DNA of 64,000 nucleotides from Marinobacter panjinensis (GTDB lineage: Bacteria; Pseudomonadota; Gammaproteobacteria; Pseudomonadales; Oleiphilaceae): NCBI RefSeq assembly GCF_005298175.1, contig NZ_SZYH01000001.1:1178001-1242000 (forward strand), written 5' to 3'. Shown here piece by piece: positions 27,406 through 35,974 of the stretch. The first letter of the stretch is position 1; each line of letters begins with the position of its first letter. Under the pieces are notes generated by a model. It was not told the origin of the DNA. It searched no databases and saw only the letters and a list, made by a program, of their open reading frames with translations. The translations under genes were made by a program, and so were the position numbers.

Positions 27406-27882
27406 ATGGCGTCATCGTGGCATTCACTGGTTTCCCAGAAGATTTTCCTTGCCAGGACCCTGCTGGGTCAGCTGGATGGCAACGACAGTGTGCCCGCGCG
27501 TGAAGCCCTGATTCAGGGAGCCGTTGAACTTGCTTTGCGGGCCAGAAAGCTGGTTCTGGTCATGGTCGCAAGAATGTATCAGGACAAGCTGGGGCGGCCC
27601 GAAAGCCTGGAAGCTTTGACGGAACTGCTGGGCGATGAGATTCCGGAGACAGCAGAACTGAACCAGCTCGTTAACGAAGCTCACAGTTGGTGGAACCATC
27701 TTGAGCAACTGGAGCGGCACCAGGGCAACCCGCCAGCGGCCAAAAAAACCGTGAGTGACGAAAATGTGATTGCTGTTGCTGCGGACACCGGTCCAGACAG
27801 ATCGAAACAGGCGCTTGAGCAAACCCTGAGTGCGATCAAAAACTTTACCGACACCCTTGAGGAACGGCACAGCGAGTGGTAA
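27406..27882 (+). CDS. DUF6586-like protein (PA3010-type)
   Basis: A 158-aa soluble protein, largely helical, starting MASSWHSLVSQKIFLARTLL. It resembles the small conserved proteins found beside lexA-sulA in pseudomonads, which supports vertical conservation of this neighbourhood. No catalytic motif is visible and the function is unknown. It is divergent from the DUF1329 gene across a 258-bp gap in which I see no clear element. The next gene follows on the same strand after 60 nt. Confidence 0.75.
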   Translation: MASSWHSLVSQKIFLARTLLGQLDGNDSVPAREALIQGAVELALRARKLVLVMVARMYQDKLGRPESLEALTELLGDEIPETAELNQLVNEAHSWWNHLEQLERHQGNPPAAKKTVSDENVIAVAADTGPDRSKQALEQTLSAIKNFTDTLEERHSEW

Positions 27883-27942
27883 TACCGCGGTCCGCCGCTG
27901 CAAACTGCCGCCACCCGGGGAATGAACTGAAAGGCTAACTGA

Positions 27943-28200
27943 ATGTCACCCTCTTTTTTCGAGATTGTACAACTGAGCAATGGCGATTATGCACTTCGCC
28001 GGATTGACGACGACAGCGCACCACTGGTGAAAATATCGTTTTCGGCTGAAGCCAGGGAAATGATGGAAGACCGGGAGATGGACGTGGCCAAGGCCATGAT
28101 TGCCACCGGCATAGAAGCAGCAGGCAATGTCGCCCACGATATCGACTGGGAAGAAGAGCCGGACTCTCATGAAATCCGGCCTTCCTATACGCTTCACTGA
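27943..28200 (+). CDS. Small conserved protein next to sulA
   Basis: An 85-aa acidic protein (MSPSFFEIVQLSNGDYALRR) of unknown function. Its length, sequence character and position convergent to sulA match the small conserved genes next to lexA-sulA in Pseudomonas. No membrane segment or known motif. AAGG precedes the ATG at a normal distance. The 3' end is 19 nt from the sulA 3' end. Confidence 0.75.
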   Translation: MSPSFFEIVQLSNGDYALRRIDDDSAPLVKISFSAEAREMMEDREMDVAKAMIATGIEAAGNVAHDIDWEEEPDSHEIRPSYTLH

Positions 28201-28219
28201 TCCCGGATTTACTGAACCT

Positions 28220-28708
28220 TCAGCGTTGGCGCAGCACAACGCCGTGGCTGTTACCCCGGGCAGAGGCCTGCTCCAGTGAAGTCAGGGCTTCACGCCCGAG
28301 TTTCCGTGTCCACATCACGACGGCATGACAGGTGCCTGCGCTCAACGCCCGCTCGGCCAGCTGCCGGGCCGGGTAGTCCGAAGTAGACCGCAACACCAGT
28401 AATTCGCCTGCCACAATCCCACGCATGGTCTGCCACTTGCTGACCAGGCTTTGGGGTGGGTCGATCCAGGCCAGCCAGCGTTTTTCCTGGTTCAGCTGTG
28501 TCAGCATCGGCAGCAACAGCTGGAAATTTTCAACCTGCCCTTCAGGCAGAATGATTTCCGTCACGTTACCCTTTGGCTGTACCGTGCGGGTGCGGGTGAC
28601 CGGCGCCCGGCTCACATCATGGCTGCTCAAACCGACAGCCTCCGGGCCGACGAATCTCCCGCCTCCGTGAGCGTAAGCCAGGTTCTGATTAAAGCTGAGT
28701 TGTTCCAT
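28220..28708 (-). CDS. sulA: SOS cell-division inhibitor SulA
   Basis: An SOS-induced inhibitor of FtsZ polymerisation. The ATG at 28708 (MEQLSFNQNLAYAHGGGRF) gives 162 aa and has GAGG 9 nt upstream; an ATG at 28720 would add four residues. The RecA-like SulA fold is suggested by TEIILPEGQVENFQLLLPML, QEKRWLAWIDPPQSL and a C-terminal basic stretch RKLGREAL. It lies 84 nt after lexA on the same strand, so it is probably expressed from the lexA promoter and SOS box; I see no separate box. Confidence 0.88.
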   Translation of the reverse strand: MEQLSFNQNLAYAHGGGRFVGPEAVGLSSHDVSRAPVTRTRTVQPKGNVTEIILPEGQVENFQLLLPMLTQLNQEKRWLAWIDPPQSLVSKWQTMRGIVAGELLVLRSTSDYPARQLAERALSAGTCHAVVMWTRKLGREALTSLEQASARGNSHGVVLRQR

Positions 28709-28792
28709 GATAAGCCTCATTTGCCTTTAAGCCGGGCCCTGCGCAATTGATACCTTGCAGAGCACTGCCGGAAATGTCCGGATACCGCGGTA

Positions 28793-29401
28793 TCAGTGAA
28801 GATCCGAGCGCCGGATAACACCGACACCCAAACCTTCAATAAATAATTCCTGTTCTGTCAGATCCACTTCAATGGGCGCAAACTCTTCGTTCTCTGCGAT
28901 GAGATACACTTTCGAGCCGTCCTTGCGGAACCGCTTCACAGTCACCTCTTCACCGACCCTGGCCACAACGATCTGGCCATTGTGTACGTCGCTGGTCCTG
29001 TGCACGGCAAGCAGATCCCCATCCAGGATGCCGATGTCCTTCATACTCATACCGCGCACACGCAGCAGGTAATCCGCCGAGGGCGAGAAGAATTCGGGCT
29101 GCAGGGTGCAGTGATCTTCGATGTGCTCCTGGGCCAGAATCGGGCTACCGGCTGCCACCTGGCCTATCACGGGCAATCCCGGGTCCGCTTCGACCTCCGG
29201 AAGACGGATACCACGGCTTGCCCCCGGCACCATCTCGATGGCCCCTTTCCTGGCCAATGCCCTGAGGTGCTCTTCAGCGGCATTGGCTGAACGGAATCCG
29301 AGCTCGGCGGCAATCTCCGCGCGTGTCGGCGGATATCCCGTCTCGTCGACGGAGCGACGAATGATTTCCAGTACCTGTGTCTGCCTTGCTGTCAGCTTCA
29401 T
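28793..29401 (-). CDS. lexA: SOS repressor LexA
   Basis: The repressor of the SOS regulon, inactivated by RecA-stimulated self-cleavage. The protein is 202 aa, the same length as E. coli LexA. It has an N-terminal winged helix ([19 protein letters not shown]), a cleavage site Ala84-Gly85 in QVAAGSPI, and the catalytic dyad Ser119 (GMSMKD) and Lys156 (VTVKRF), all at the E. coli positions. An SOS box upstream suggests autoregulation; sulA follows. Confidence 0.98.
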   Translation of the reverse strand: MKLTARQTQVLEIIRRSVDETGYPPTRAEIAAELGFRSANAAEEHLRALARKGAIEMVPGASRGIRLPEVEADPGLPVIGQVAAGSPILAQEHIEDHCTLQPEFFSPSADYLLRVRGMSMKDIGILDGDLLAVHRTSDVHNGQIVVARVGEEVTVKRFRKDGSKVYLIAENEEFAPIEVDLTEQELFIEGLGVGVIRRSDLH

Positions 29402-29423
29402 GTGTCGGTGACCCCGGTTAGCC

Positions 29424-29439
29424 CTGTTTTTATATACAG
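29424..29439. promoter_or_regulatory. LexA binding site (SOS box)
   Basis: CTGT-N8-ACAG (CTGTTTTTATATACAG), an exact consensus palindrome 22 nt before the lexA ATG. It also lies upstream of the divergent amidoligase gene, 145 nt from its start. Confidence 0.92.
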
Positions 29440-29584
29440 TGATTTGACTATATACAGTGTTTTATCCAGTGTAAAGTCCATGCCTGGAATTTTTCCGCTG
29501 CCCCGCCTTATTTGGCCGGTAACCGTCACTTTCAGCCCGAGGGACTGTGTTAAGGTATTGCTAACCCTTTGTGGAGACGCATTA

Positions 29585-30580
29585 ATGAGCAAAAGATGCC
29601 GTATGCCGGACATCATGAGAACCGATGACGGAAAGGAACGGAAAGTAGGTGTCGAGATAGAATTATCCGGCCTCGGGTACGAGGATCTCGTATCGCTTGC
29701 CACCCGATTGCTTGACGGAGAAGCGAAACCGGTTTCCCGCTACGTGTCGGAAATCACCACCGATGCAGGCGCCTTCGCCATCGAACTGGATTCGGACCCC
29801 ATCAAGGACCTGGATCTGCAGGATCAACGGTTACCGGAATCGGTCCGGGAACTCGGGGGCCAGGCAATGAGTGTGATAGATGCCGCGGCCGAGAAAATCG
29901 TGCCTCTGGAAATTGTCAGCCCTCCGTTACCCTTCAGTGAACTTGAGCGCATCGAAACGCTTTGTGACGAACTGCGCAAGGCGGGCGCCCTTGGCAGCCG
30001 GGAAGCCCTCTACTACGCCTTCGGCCTGCAACTGAATCCAGAGCTGCCGGATCTGAAAGCTTCAACCCTGGTGCGTTATCTGCAGGCGTTTGCAGCGCTT
30101 TACGAATGGCTCAAGGCACGGCATCAGATCGATCTGAGCCGCAAACTGACCAGCTACATTGAACCCTGGAGCAGCAACTACATCGATTTGCTGATGTCTG
30201 AAGGCTACGATCCGGACATGGATCAGTTGATGAAGGACTACCTCCACTATAATCCGACACGGAACAAGGCGCTTGACCTGCTGCCGCTGTTTGCACACCT
30301 GAACAGCGAGCTGCTGGCCAGGTATGTGAAAGACGAACGCATCAAGAGCAGGCCCACCCTGCATTACCGGCTGCCGGATTGCGATATCGACAACCCGCTC
30401 TGGCATTTCTCAACGGTATGGAATGACTGGGTGATACTGGAGCAACTGGCGGCCAACGCCGGGGATCTGGCCGCATTGGTGACCGAGTTTCGCAACAGTC
30501 GCAAACTGAGCTTCCACAATCTGACCCATAGCTGGCTCGATACGTCTGACCAGTGGCTGCGGTCCCGGAACTATGTCTGA
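29585..30580 (+). CDS. Amidoligase-family enzyme
   Basis: A predicted ATP-dependent COOH-NH2 ligase of the Amidoligase_2 family, with a glutamine-synthetase-like fold, joining an amine to a carboxylate. The ATG at 29585 (MSKRCRMPDIMRTDDG) gives 331 aa; the longer reading from 29402 would run through the lexA promoter. The N-terminal VGVEIELSGLGYEDL strand with paired glutamates fits the metal/ATP site. LEIVSPPLPFSELERI, YYAFGLQLNPELPD and TSYIEPWSSNYIDLL follow. The neighbouring glutamine-amidotransferase gene overlaps by 8 nt, the pairing described for this family by comparative genomics. The substrate is unknown. Confidence 0.82.
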   Translation: MSKRCRMPDIMRTDDGKERKVGVEIELSGLGYEDLVSLATRLLDGEAKPVSRYVSEITTDAGAFAIELDSDPIKDLDLQDQRLPESVRELGGQAMSVIDAAAEKIVPLEIVSPPLPFSELERIETLCDELRKAGALGSREALYYAFGLQLNPELPDLKASTLVRYLQAFAALYEWLKARHQIDLSRKLTSYIEPWSSNYIDLLMSEGYDPDMDQLMKDYLHYNPTRNKALDLLPLFAHLNSELLARYVKDERIKSRPTLHYRLPDCDIDNPLWHFSTVWNDWVILEQLAANAGDLAALVTEFRNSRKLSFHNLTHSWLDTSDQWLRSRNYV

Positions 30581-31340
30581 CACCGTCCAGGAAAAGCCGG
30601 AACATCCCGGCCTCACCATCGGCATCAGCGGCCCTGTCCGACGAAGTCTGTCCCACCGGCTGATCAGTTTTGCCCTGCGCATGCATGGAGCTCGTACCCA
30701 CTTCATTCGCCCAGGCTCGAAAGTAGACGTATCCCTGCTGGACGGCCTGGTCCTGTCAGGTGGCACCCACGTTCACCCTTCAAGGTATGGGCAGACACCG
30801 CAGGTAACGGCAAATTATGACCCGCGCCGGGACGAAACCGATGTTCGCCTGCTATCCCGAGCCGAAGAGTTGAATATTCCGGTGCTGGGCATCTGCAGGG
30901 GCGCCCAGTTCATCAATATCTTCCGTGGTGGCACACTGTGCCAGAACGTGACCCCTCTACGAGTCAACACCCGTCACCGCCCGCTGCTGTTTCCAATGCA
31001 GACCGTTCGGGTGGTCAGCGACAGCCGTCTCGGAGAAGTCATGCGCCAGCCGGTGATTGGCGCCAACCGGATTCACAGCCAGGCCATCAAAAGGCTCGGA
31101 CACCACCTTCGTGTGGTCGCCCTGGACAATGATCATTTCGTGCAGGCGATAGAGAATACTCGCGGGCAGTGGCTGATGGGAATTCAGTGGCATCCGGAAT
31201 ATCTGCTGTATCACGGTGGCCACCGGCGTATCTTCAAGCATTTTGTTGATGCTGCGGAGGAGAGAAAGCTGATAAGGCTGGATGAACCGACAGACACTGA
31301 CGACGCCGGTGACGACCTGCCCGGTCAAAGCGGCAGATAA
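30573..31340 (+). CDS. Class I glutamine-amidotransferase-like (gamma-glutamyl hydrolase) protein
   Basis: A 255-aa protein of the PuuD-like class I amidotransferase superfamily. The nucleophile is the Cys of VLGICRGAQFINIF, the histidine-glutamate pair is in GIQWHPEYLLYH, and the oxyanion strand is GLVLSGGTHVHPSRYG. It is probably a hydrolase that trims or recycles gamma-glutamyl or amide products of the adjacent amidoligase; the two genes overlap by 8 nt and are surely co-expressed. PuuD itself acts on gamma-glutamyl-GABA, but without other putrescine genes here that function is not assigned. Confidence 0.85.
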   Translation: MSDTVQEKPEHPGLTIGISGPVRRSLSHRLISFALRMHGARTHFIRPGSKVDVSLLDGLVLSGGTHVHPSRYGQTPQVTANYDPRRDETDVRLLSRAEELNIPVLGICRGAQFINIFRGGTLCQNVTPLRVNTRHRPLLFPMQTVRVVSDSRLGEVMRQPVIGANRIHSQAIKRLGHHLRVVALDNDHFVQAIENTRGQWLMGIQWHPEYLLYHGGHRRIFKHFVDAAEERKLIRLDEPTDTDDAGDDLPGQSGR

Positions 31341-31525
31341 TGCTGCAGAACAGCCTTGATTTCCCGTATTTCCCTGGCATCACCGGGCAGGGCTTCCAGA
31401 TGACGGGCAGCCCACTCTTTCAGTTGCGCGCGGGTCGTCACATAATGGGGATCGCTCCCGGTCAGCCTGAGCAGGATGTCACGCTCCCGGGGAGTCAACC
31501 TGACCTGATTATTGTGTAAAAGCAT
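31325..31525 (-). CDS. Small hypothetical protein
   Basis: A 66-aa ORF (MLLHNNQVRLTPRERDILLR) with GGGA just before the ATG. The sequence is charged and helical, with an LTPRERDILLRLTG stretch recalling the start of LuxR-type or GerE helix-turn-helix domains, but it is too short and incomplete to call one. It overlaps the amidotransferase 3' end by 16 nt and is head-to-head with the SIMPL gene, 12 nt apart. It may be a real small gene or a shadow. Confidence 0.45.
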   Translation of the reverse strand: MLLHNNQVRLTPRERDILLRLTGSDPHYVTTRAQLKEWAARHLEALPGDAREIREIKAVLQHYLPL

Positions 31526-31537
31526 GGAGATCCCACA

Positions 31538-32224
31538 ATGTTGCCCAACGTCCATCGATACCTGCTGTTTCCTGCCACCCTGGCGGTCTTTCCGCTGTGC
31601 GCAATCGCCGGGGAAGTAAGCCTGAGCGGCCAGGCTTCCGTAAAGTATACTCCAGACAGTGCACGACTGCAGTTTACCGCCAATGCCGAGCACAGCCTGC
31701 CGGAGACAGCGACCCGACGCGTGAATGAGCAGATGGAACAATGGCGGGCTGGCATCAGTGACTATCGTGACCAGCTGGGCTCTTACAGCGATGCATCGGT
31801 TAACCTCTACAGCCGCTCGATTCCGTCCCAGGAGCGTAGTCAGAAACCGGAAAAGGTGGCCGTTGCCTCACAAACTGTGAGCTTTACCATTGACGACCTG
31901 TCCCTTCTCAATCCCATCCTGGAGCAGGCCCAGGCACTGGGTATGGACTACAACGTGGGACCGCACCAGTTCTTTCATTCCGATGAAAGCAGCCTCCGCA
32001 AGCAGGCACTGGCCGGCGCCATCGCTGACGCCAGGGCAAGGTGTGAGTTTGTTGCCAACGAACTTGAAAAGCAGTGCGGCGAGGTGATCAACATCAACAT
32101 CGATGGTGGCTATCAGCCCCCGGTTCCGATGATGGCGGAAATGCGCGCCTCGTCTGACACCGTGTCCGACGTCGGCCCGCGGGAACTGACATCCCGGGTC
32201 AGTGCCACCTTCGAGCTGGAATAG
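31538..32224 (+). CDS. Periplasmic SIMPL-domain (DUF541) protein
   Basis: A 228-aa exported protein. Residues 1-24 form a signal peptide (LLFPATLAVFPLCAIA). The mature part is a SIMPL domain starting EVSLSGQASVKYTPDSARLQ and ending with a VSATFELE strand. Family members include E. coli YggE, linked to oxidative-stress tolerance, and eukaryotic SIMPL; their biochemical role is unclear. The gene is convergent with tamB (9-nt gap). Confidence 0.88.
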   Translation: MLPNVHRYLLFPATLAVFPLCAIAGEVSLSGQASVKYTPDSARLQFTANAEHSLPETATRRVNEQMEQWRAGISDYRDQLGSYSDASVNLYSRSIPSQERSQKPEKVAVASQTVSFTIDDLSLLNPILEQAQALGMDYNVGPHQFFHSDESSLRKQALAGAIADARARCEFVANELEKQCGEVININIDGGYQPPVPMMAEMRASSDTVSDVGPRELTSRVSATFELE

Positions 32225-32233
32225 CGGGCCGGG

Positions 32234-35200
32234 TCAGAAATCCCGGGTGTAGAAAATATCCAGGGAAGCTGCCAGGCCACTGGCGGCTTCCAGATAGAAA
32301 TACCGGCCAAGGTCATAGCGCAAGGCAACGGTGGTGATCGGCTCGAAAATGCCCACACCGTAACGAATACTGAGCTCATCGGTCAGGTAGCCACTGGCCA
32401 CCACCGCCGACTCATCTCCGGAGCCCTCCGCCTCCAGCATCAGATTCTGTATACCAATCTCTTCCCCAAGACCCTGGGTTAACTTGTTGGTCTGGGTCAG
32501 GCCCAGGGAAATGGCTGCCCGGCTCATCTGCCCCTCATCGCCCCTGCTTTGGGGTGCCCGGCCCAGAATCACATAGGACAACGCATCGGTCTGGGGCATC
32601 TCCGGTTCGGAAAACACTTCGGTCTGGGGCGCGCTTACCGGCCCGGTAAGCCGGATACCCGCCACGACGGTATCGACCCGCCGAATGGCTTCGATATCCA
32701 GATAGGGCTCTGTCAGAGGCCCGACAAATATTAATCTGGCCCTGCGCAGCTCCAGTTCCTGACCATAGGCTTCATACTGGCCATCAACCAGCCGCAGCTC
32801 ACCTCGGGTGTCCATATTGTTGCCGACGCGCAGGGTGCCTTTCAGGTTACCGGTTACCCCGAAGCCATTGAAACTGACCTGGTCATCGCCGACCACCACC
32901 GTCACATCCATATTCAGGGAGCGCAAACCGCCCTCTTCCTGCTCCGCCCCCACGATCACTTCGTCTTCCGATACCGAAACCGCCTGAGCCGGCAGCTCCC
33001 TGATCTCTATCTCGCCACGGGGAACCTCCAGGCGGCCGGTAACCGCCAGATCACCGCCACCGTAGGTGATGGTGATATCCGGCACCAGCTCTACACGGGC
33101 GTAGGGGTCGTAACTGAACGGCAATCGGTCACCGGTGAGATTGACCTCTACAGACGGCTCCGCCGACCAATCCAGGCCTCCCTTGATGTTGCCGGTACTG
33201 CGCTCGTTACTGCGCCAGCGGCCGGACAAATCTGCGGAATAGCCATTCAGCTCCAGGCTGACAACCATGTCTTCCAGCGGTATCGGGAGCTGCGGGTCGG
33301 AGATCCGCCCGCCGGTCAACGCTATGTCGCCATTCACCGCCGGCTTCAGTAACGGGCCTGACAGCGTGCCTTCGCCATTGAGTTCACCTTCGACCACCTC
33401 CAGCCCCGCAAACACCCCGGCCATCGCAATATCCAGGCCCTGGACGCGGAACTGGCCATCAACCTCCCGCTCACTGGCATTCGGATCAACGGCCATTGCG
33501 ACAGAAAGATCGCCCAGTTCGGGCCCCTTCAGCCTGACATCCAGCTCGGCGATGTCCGGTTTCAGTTGAAGCCTGGTGGTGAAGGTGTCGTATCCCAGGC
33601 TCTGCCATTCGTCCCTGACCATGACTTCAAACTCGCCCGCACCGGCATCCACAGACACCTCGCCATCCGGACCATTGTCGGTCATCGTCAGCCTGATGTC
33701 CGCATTCAGAAGCGTGTCCCACCGCAGGGTTTCCGGCATCAGCGGGGACAGCGCGGTGGTCGGGAAATTCTCGATCCGATAGGCAATGTCCTGGGTCGGG
33801 AGCAGGGTCTGGTCTTCGGCGCAAACCGAAGCCTGTTGCCATTGCCAGCAGTGACGGCCGAAGGTCAGTCTGCCGGTTTCTGTGTACTCCAGTGCCGCTG
33901 GGCCCGCCAACGTCCATTGCTGCCCCTGCTCGGGAACATCAATCTGCCCCTGCTGCAACGCTCCCTGCCAGGCATTCCAGTCCTCGGAAGCATTGCCGGC
34001 AAATACCAGCCCGACCTCGGCCTCCTCATGAACGGCGCTAACCTCCAGCCGGTGATCATCCCGGGTGCCTGACAGCCCCAGTGCCAATGACTGCAGCAAC
34101 TGCTCGCCGTACCGGAGCTCACTCGCCTGAACATCGGCGCTCACACTCAACCCTTCACCAAGGGTGGCATTGAGGTCCAGACTGGCCAGGCTCAACTCAT
34201 CCTGCCATGCCAGATCGGACCCAGACACTTTCGCGCTGCCTTGCGGCTGATCGGGTGTCCCCGAAACTGAAGCGGTTCCGCTCAGCGAGCCCGCCAGGCC
34301 CGGCAGGAAGGTTTCCGGGGAAGGCAGTTCCAGCGCCAGATTGCCCGCAATCTCTCTATCCCACTCGCCGCTGCCGGTAACCCGGTTATCGCCCACCTGG
34401 AGTTCCAGGCCAGACAGCGCCCATGCCCCTGAATCGCTGTTCAGCGCACCACGGATCAGGGCGTCATTGGCTTGCCAGCTACCCGAAAGATCCCACTCGG
34501 CCTGTAACGAAGGCTTACCGCTCTCCACCAGCCTCCCACTGGTTCTGACATCACCATTCAGGCTTGCCTCCAGTATCGGCACCCAGTAGCCGGGGTTGAA
34601 ACTGTCCAGCTCCAGGCTTGCATCCCATGCCAGCTGGTCAGCAAACTCGACGTTTCCCTGACCACCGAGGAAGCCAGCGCCCGTGTTTACCCGCAGACGG
34701 GTGATATTCACGGACTCCATATCGCCATCCAGCTCCCCTGACAGATCCGCCTCCCCATGTGGGCCGTCGACGCTGGCTTCAACACTCGCCCGATAGGCGC
34801 CTGACTGGTATCGAACCTCACCATTCAGTTGGTTCAAGGTAACCGGCGGCTGCTCAAAGTCCGGGATCAGGCTGTACCAGGGGAAGGCTTCCATAGCGAC
34901 CCGGGCATCCACCAGGAAGGCTTGCTGCCAGTCCAGGTTTCCGGTCACCGAGGCCGTGCCGGTCTCGGCCTCACCCGTTCCGGGGCCCGAGAGCGAGAGG
35001 TCCAGGTCTTCCACGCCAACGGTTGTCACCAGCCCTTTCAGCGCAACCGCAATGTCACCGGAAGTACCCGGTAACGAGGTACGGGAGTCGGAACGGAAAC
35101 CGTCGTCCAGGCTACCTTCCAGAGCAACGACCGTGTTCTGCAGCACCAGGGTTTCAGGCAGGCCTTCAGCAGGAACAAAGCGTTGGGACTCAACGGTCAA

Positions 35201-35974
35201 TCGGGCCGGCAGTGCACTATCCAGGGGAGCCACCCGGCCGGCCAGGGTGGCTTCCAGGTAACCAGTGCTTTCACCCCTCACCCTCAGGTCCACTGCGCTT
35301 CCGGTGAGATTGAGAGCCAGATTCCAGTCGGGGCCATAGGGCGGCGGCAGGCTTATGCCGACATTCAGGTCCAGTGGCCAGTCGCCGCGGGTCTGGATGC
35401 GGCCGGACCCATCAATTTCGATACCGTCACGAACAAAGCTGAGACTCTGAAGGTGCCAGTCAGATCCGGAGCCTTCGGCCCGTAACTGCAACCGGTCCCA
35501 GATTTTGCCATCGTTCAGGGTGAAAGTGCCAAGATCGACCTCCCTGACAGCCAGACCAATCGGCAGGTTAACGCCAGGCAGACTGATGTTGCCACGCTCA
35601 TCCTGCTGATCTGTTGACGGTTGCAGGGTCAGGTCAATGGTTTCCACCTGCAGGGATTCAAGGCACAGCTGCTTGCTGAACAGGCAGGTCGGTGACCAGT
35701 CAACCACCGGCGCCTCCAGCCGAAGACCCACGCCGTAACCCTGCCATGTCAGGGACTGCGCCTGCCACAGTCCCAGCAATGATCCCTGACCCTGTTCCAC
35801 GTCAAGGCCGGGAACCTGGTCGATGACCCACGCCGTTCCGGTTTCCGAACGCAAGGCCAGTAACAGTGCCCCCACCAATAACAGTGGCAGCAGAATGATA
35901 ATGGCCAGCGCAATCAGCAGGCCGTTCCTCAGGCGTTTTGGTTTGTGGACCTCTTTCTTTGACGCTTCGGTCAT
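32234..35974 (-). CDS. tamB: Translocation and assembly module protein TamB
   Basis: A large AsmA-like protein spanning the periplasm, anchored in the inner membrane by one N-terminal helix (residues ~15-40, LLIALAIIILLPLLLVGALL). It works with TamA in outer-membrane protein insertion and, by recent work on the family, phospholipid transport. The ATG at 35974 overlaps the tamA TGA (ATGA), giving 1246 aa, close to E. coli TamB. The long beta-repeat region is followed by a C-terminal DUF490 domain with MDTRGELRLVDGQYEAYGQE and SYVILGRAP. Confidence 0.95.
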   Translation of the reverse strand: MTEASKKEVHKPKRLRNGLLIALAIIILLPLLLVGALLLALRSETGTAWVIDQVPGLDVEQGQGSLLGLWQAQSLTWQGYGVGLRLEAPVVDWSPTCLFSKQLCLESLQVETIDLTLQPSTDQQDERGNISLPGVNLPIGLAVREVDLGTFTLNDGKIWDRLQLRAEGSGSDWHLQSLSFVRDGIEIDGSGRIQTRGDWPLDLNVGISLPPPYGPDWNLALNLTGSAVDLRVRGESTGYLEATLAGRVAPLDSALPARLTVESQRFVPAEGLPETLVLQNTVVALEGSLDDGFRSDSRTSLPGTSGDIAVALKGLVTTVGVEDLDLSLSGPGTGEAETGTASVTGNLDWQQAFLVDARVAMEAFPWYSLIPDFEQPPVTLNQLNGEVRYQSGAYRASVEASVDGPHGEADLSGELDGDMESVNITRLRVNTGAGFLGGQGNVEFADQLAWDASLELDSFNPGYWVPILEASLNGDVRTSGRLVESGKPSLQAEWDLSGSWQANDALIRGALNSDSGAWALSGLELQVGDNRVTGSGEWDREIAGNLALELPSPETFLPGLAGSLSGTASVSGTPDQPQGSAKVSGSDLAWQDELSLASLDLNATLGEGLSVSADVQASELRYGEQLLQSLALGLSGTRDDHRLEVSAVHEEAEVGLVFAGNASEDWNAWQGALQQGQIDVPEQGQQWTLAGPAALEYTETGRLTFGRHCWQWQQASVCAEDQTLLPTQDIAYRIENFPTTALSPLMPETLRWDTLLNADIRLTMTDNGPDGEVSVDAGAGEFEVMVRDEWQSLGYDTFTTRLQLKPDIAELDVRLKGPELGDLSVAMAVDPNASEREVDGQFRVQGLDIAMAGVFAGLEVVEGELNGEGTLSGPLLKPAVNGDIALTGGRISDPQLPIPLEDMVVSLELNGYSADLSGRWRSNERSTGNIKGGLDWSAEPSVEVNLTGDRLPFSYDPYARVELVPDITITYGGGDLAVTGRLEVPRGEIEIRELPAQAVSVSEDEVIVGAEQEEGGLRSLNMDVTVVVGDDQVSFNGFGVTGNLKGTLRVGNNMDTRGELRLVDGQYEAYGQELELRRARLIFVGPLTEPYLDIEAIRRVDTVVAGIRLTGPVSAPQTEVFSEPEMPQTDALSYVILGRAPQSRGDEGQMSRAAISLGLTQTNKLTQGLGEEIGIQNLMLEAEGSGDESAVVASGYLTDELSIRYGVGIFEPITTVALRYDLGRYFYLEAASGLAASLDIFYTRDF

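Noticed and set aside
29440..29470. Second SOS box near lexA
   Set aside because: An ACAG half-site exists but the matching CTGT at the right distance reads ATTT, so only one box is called.
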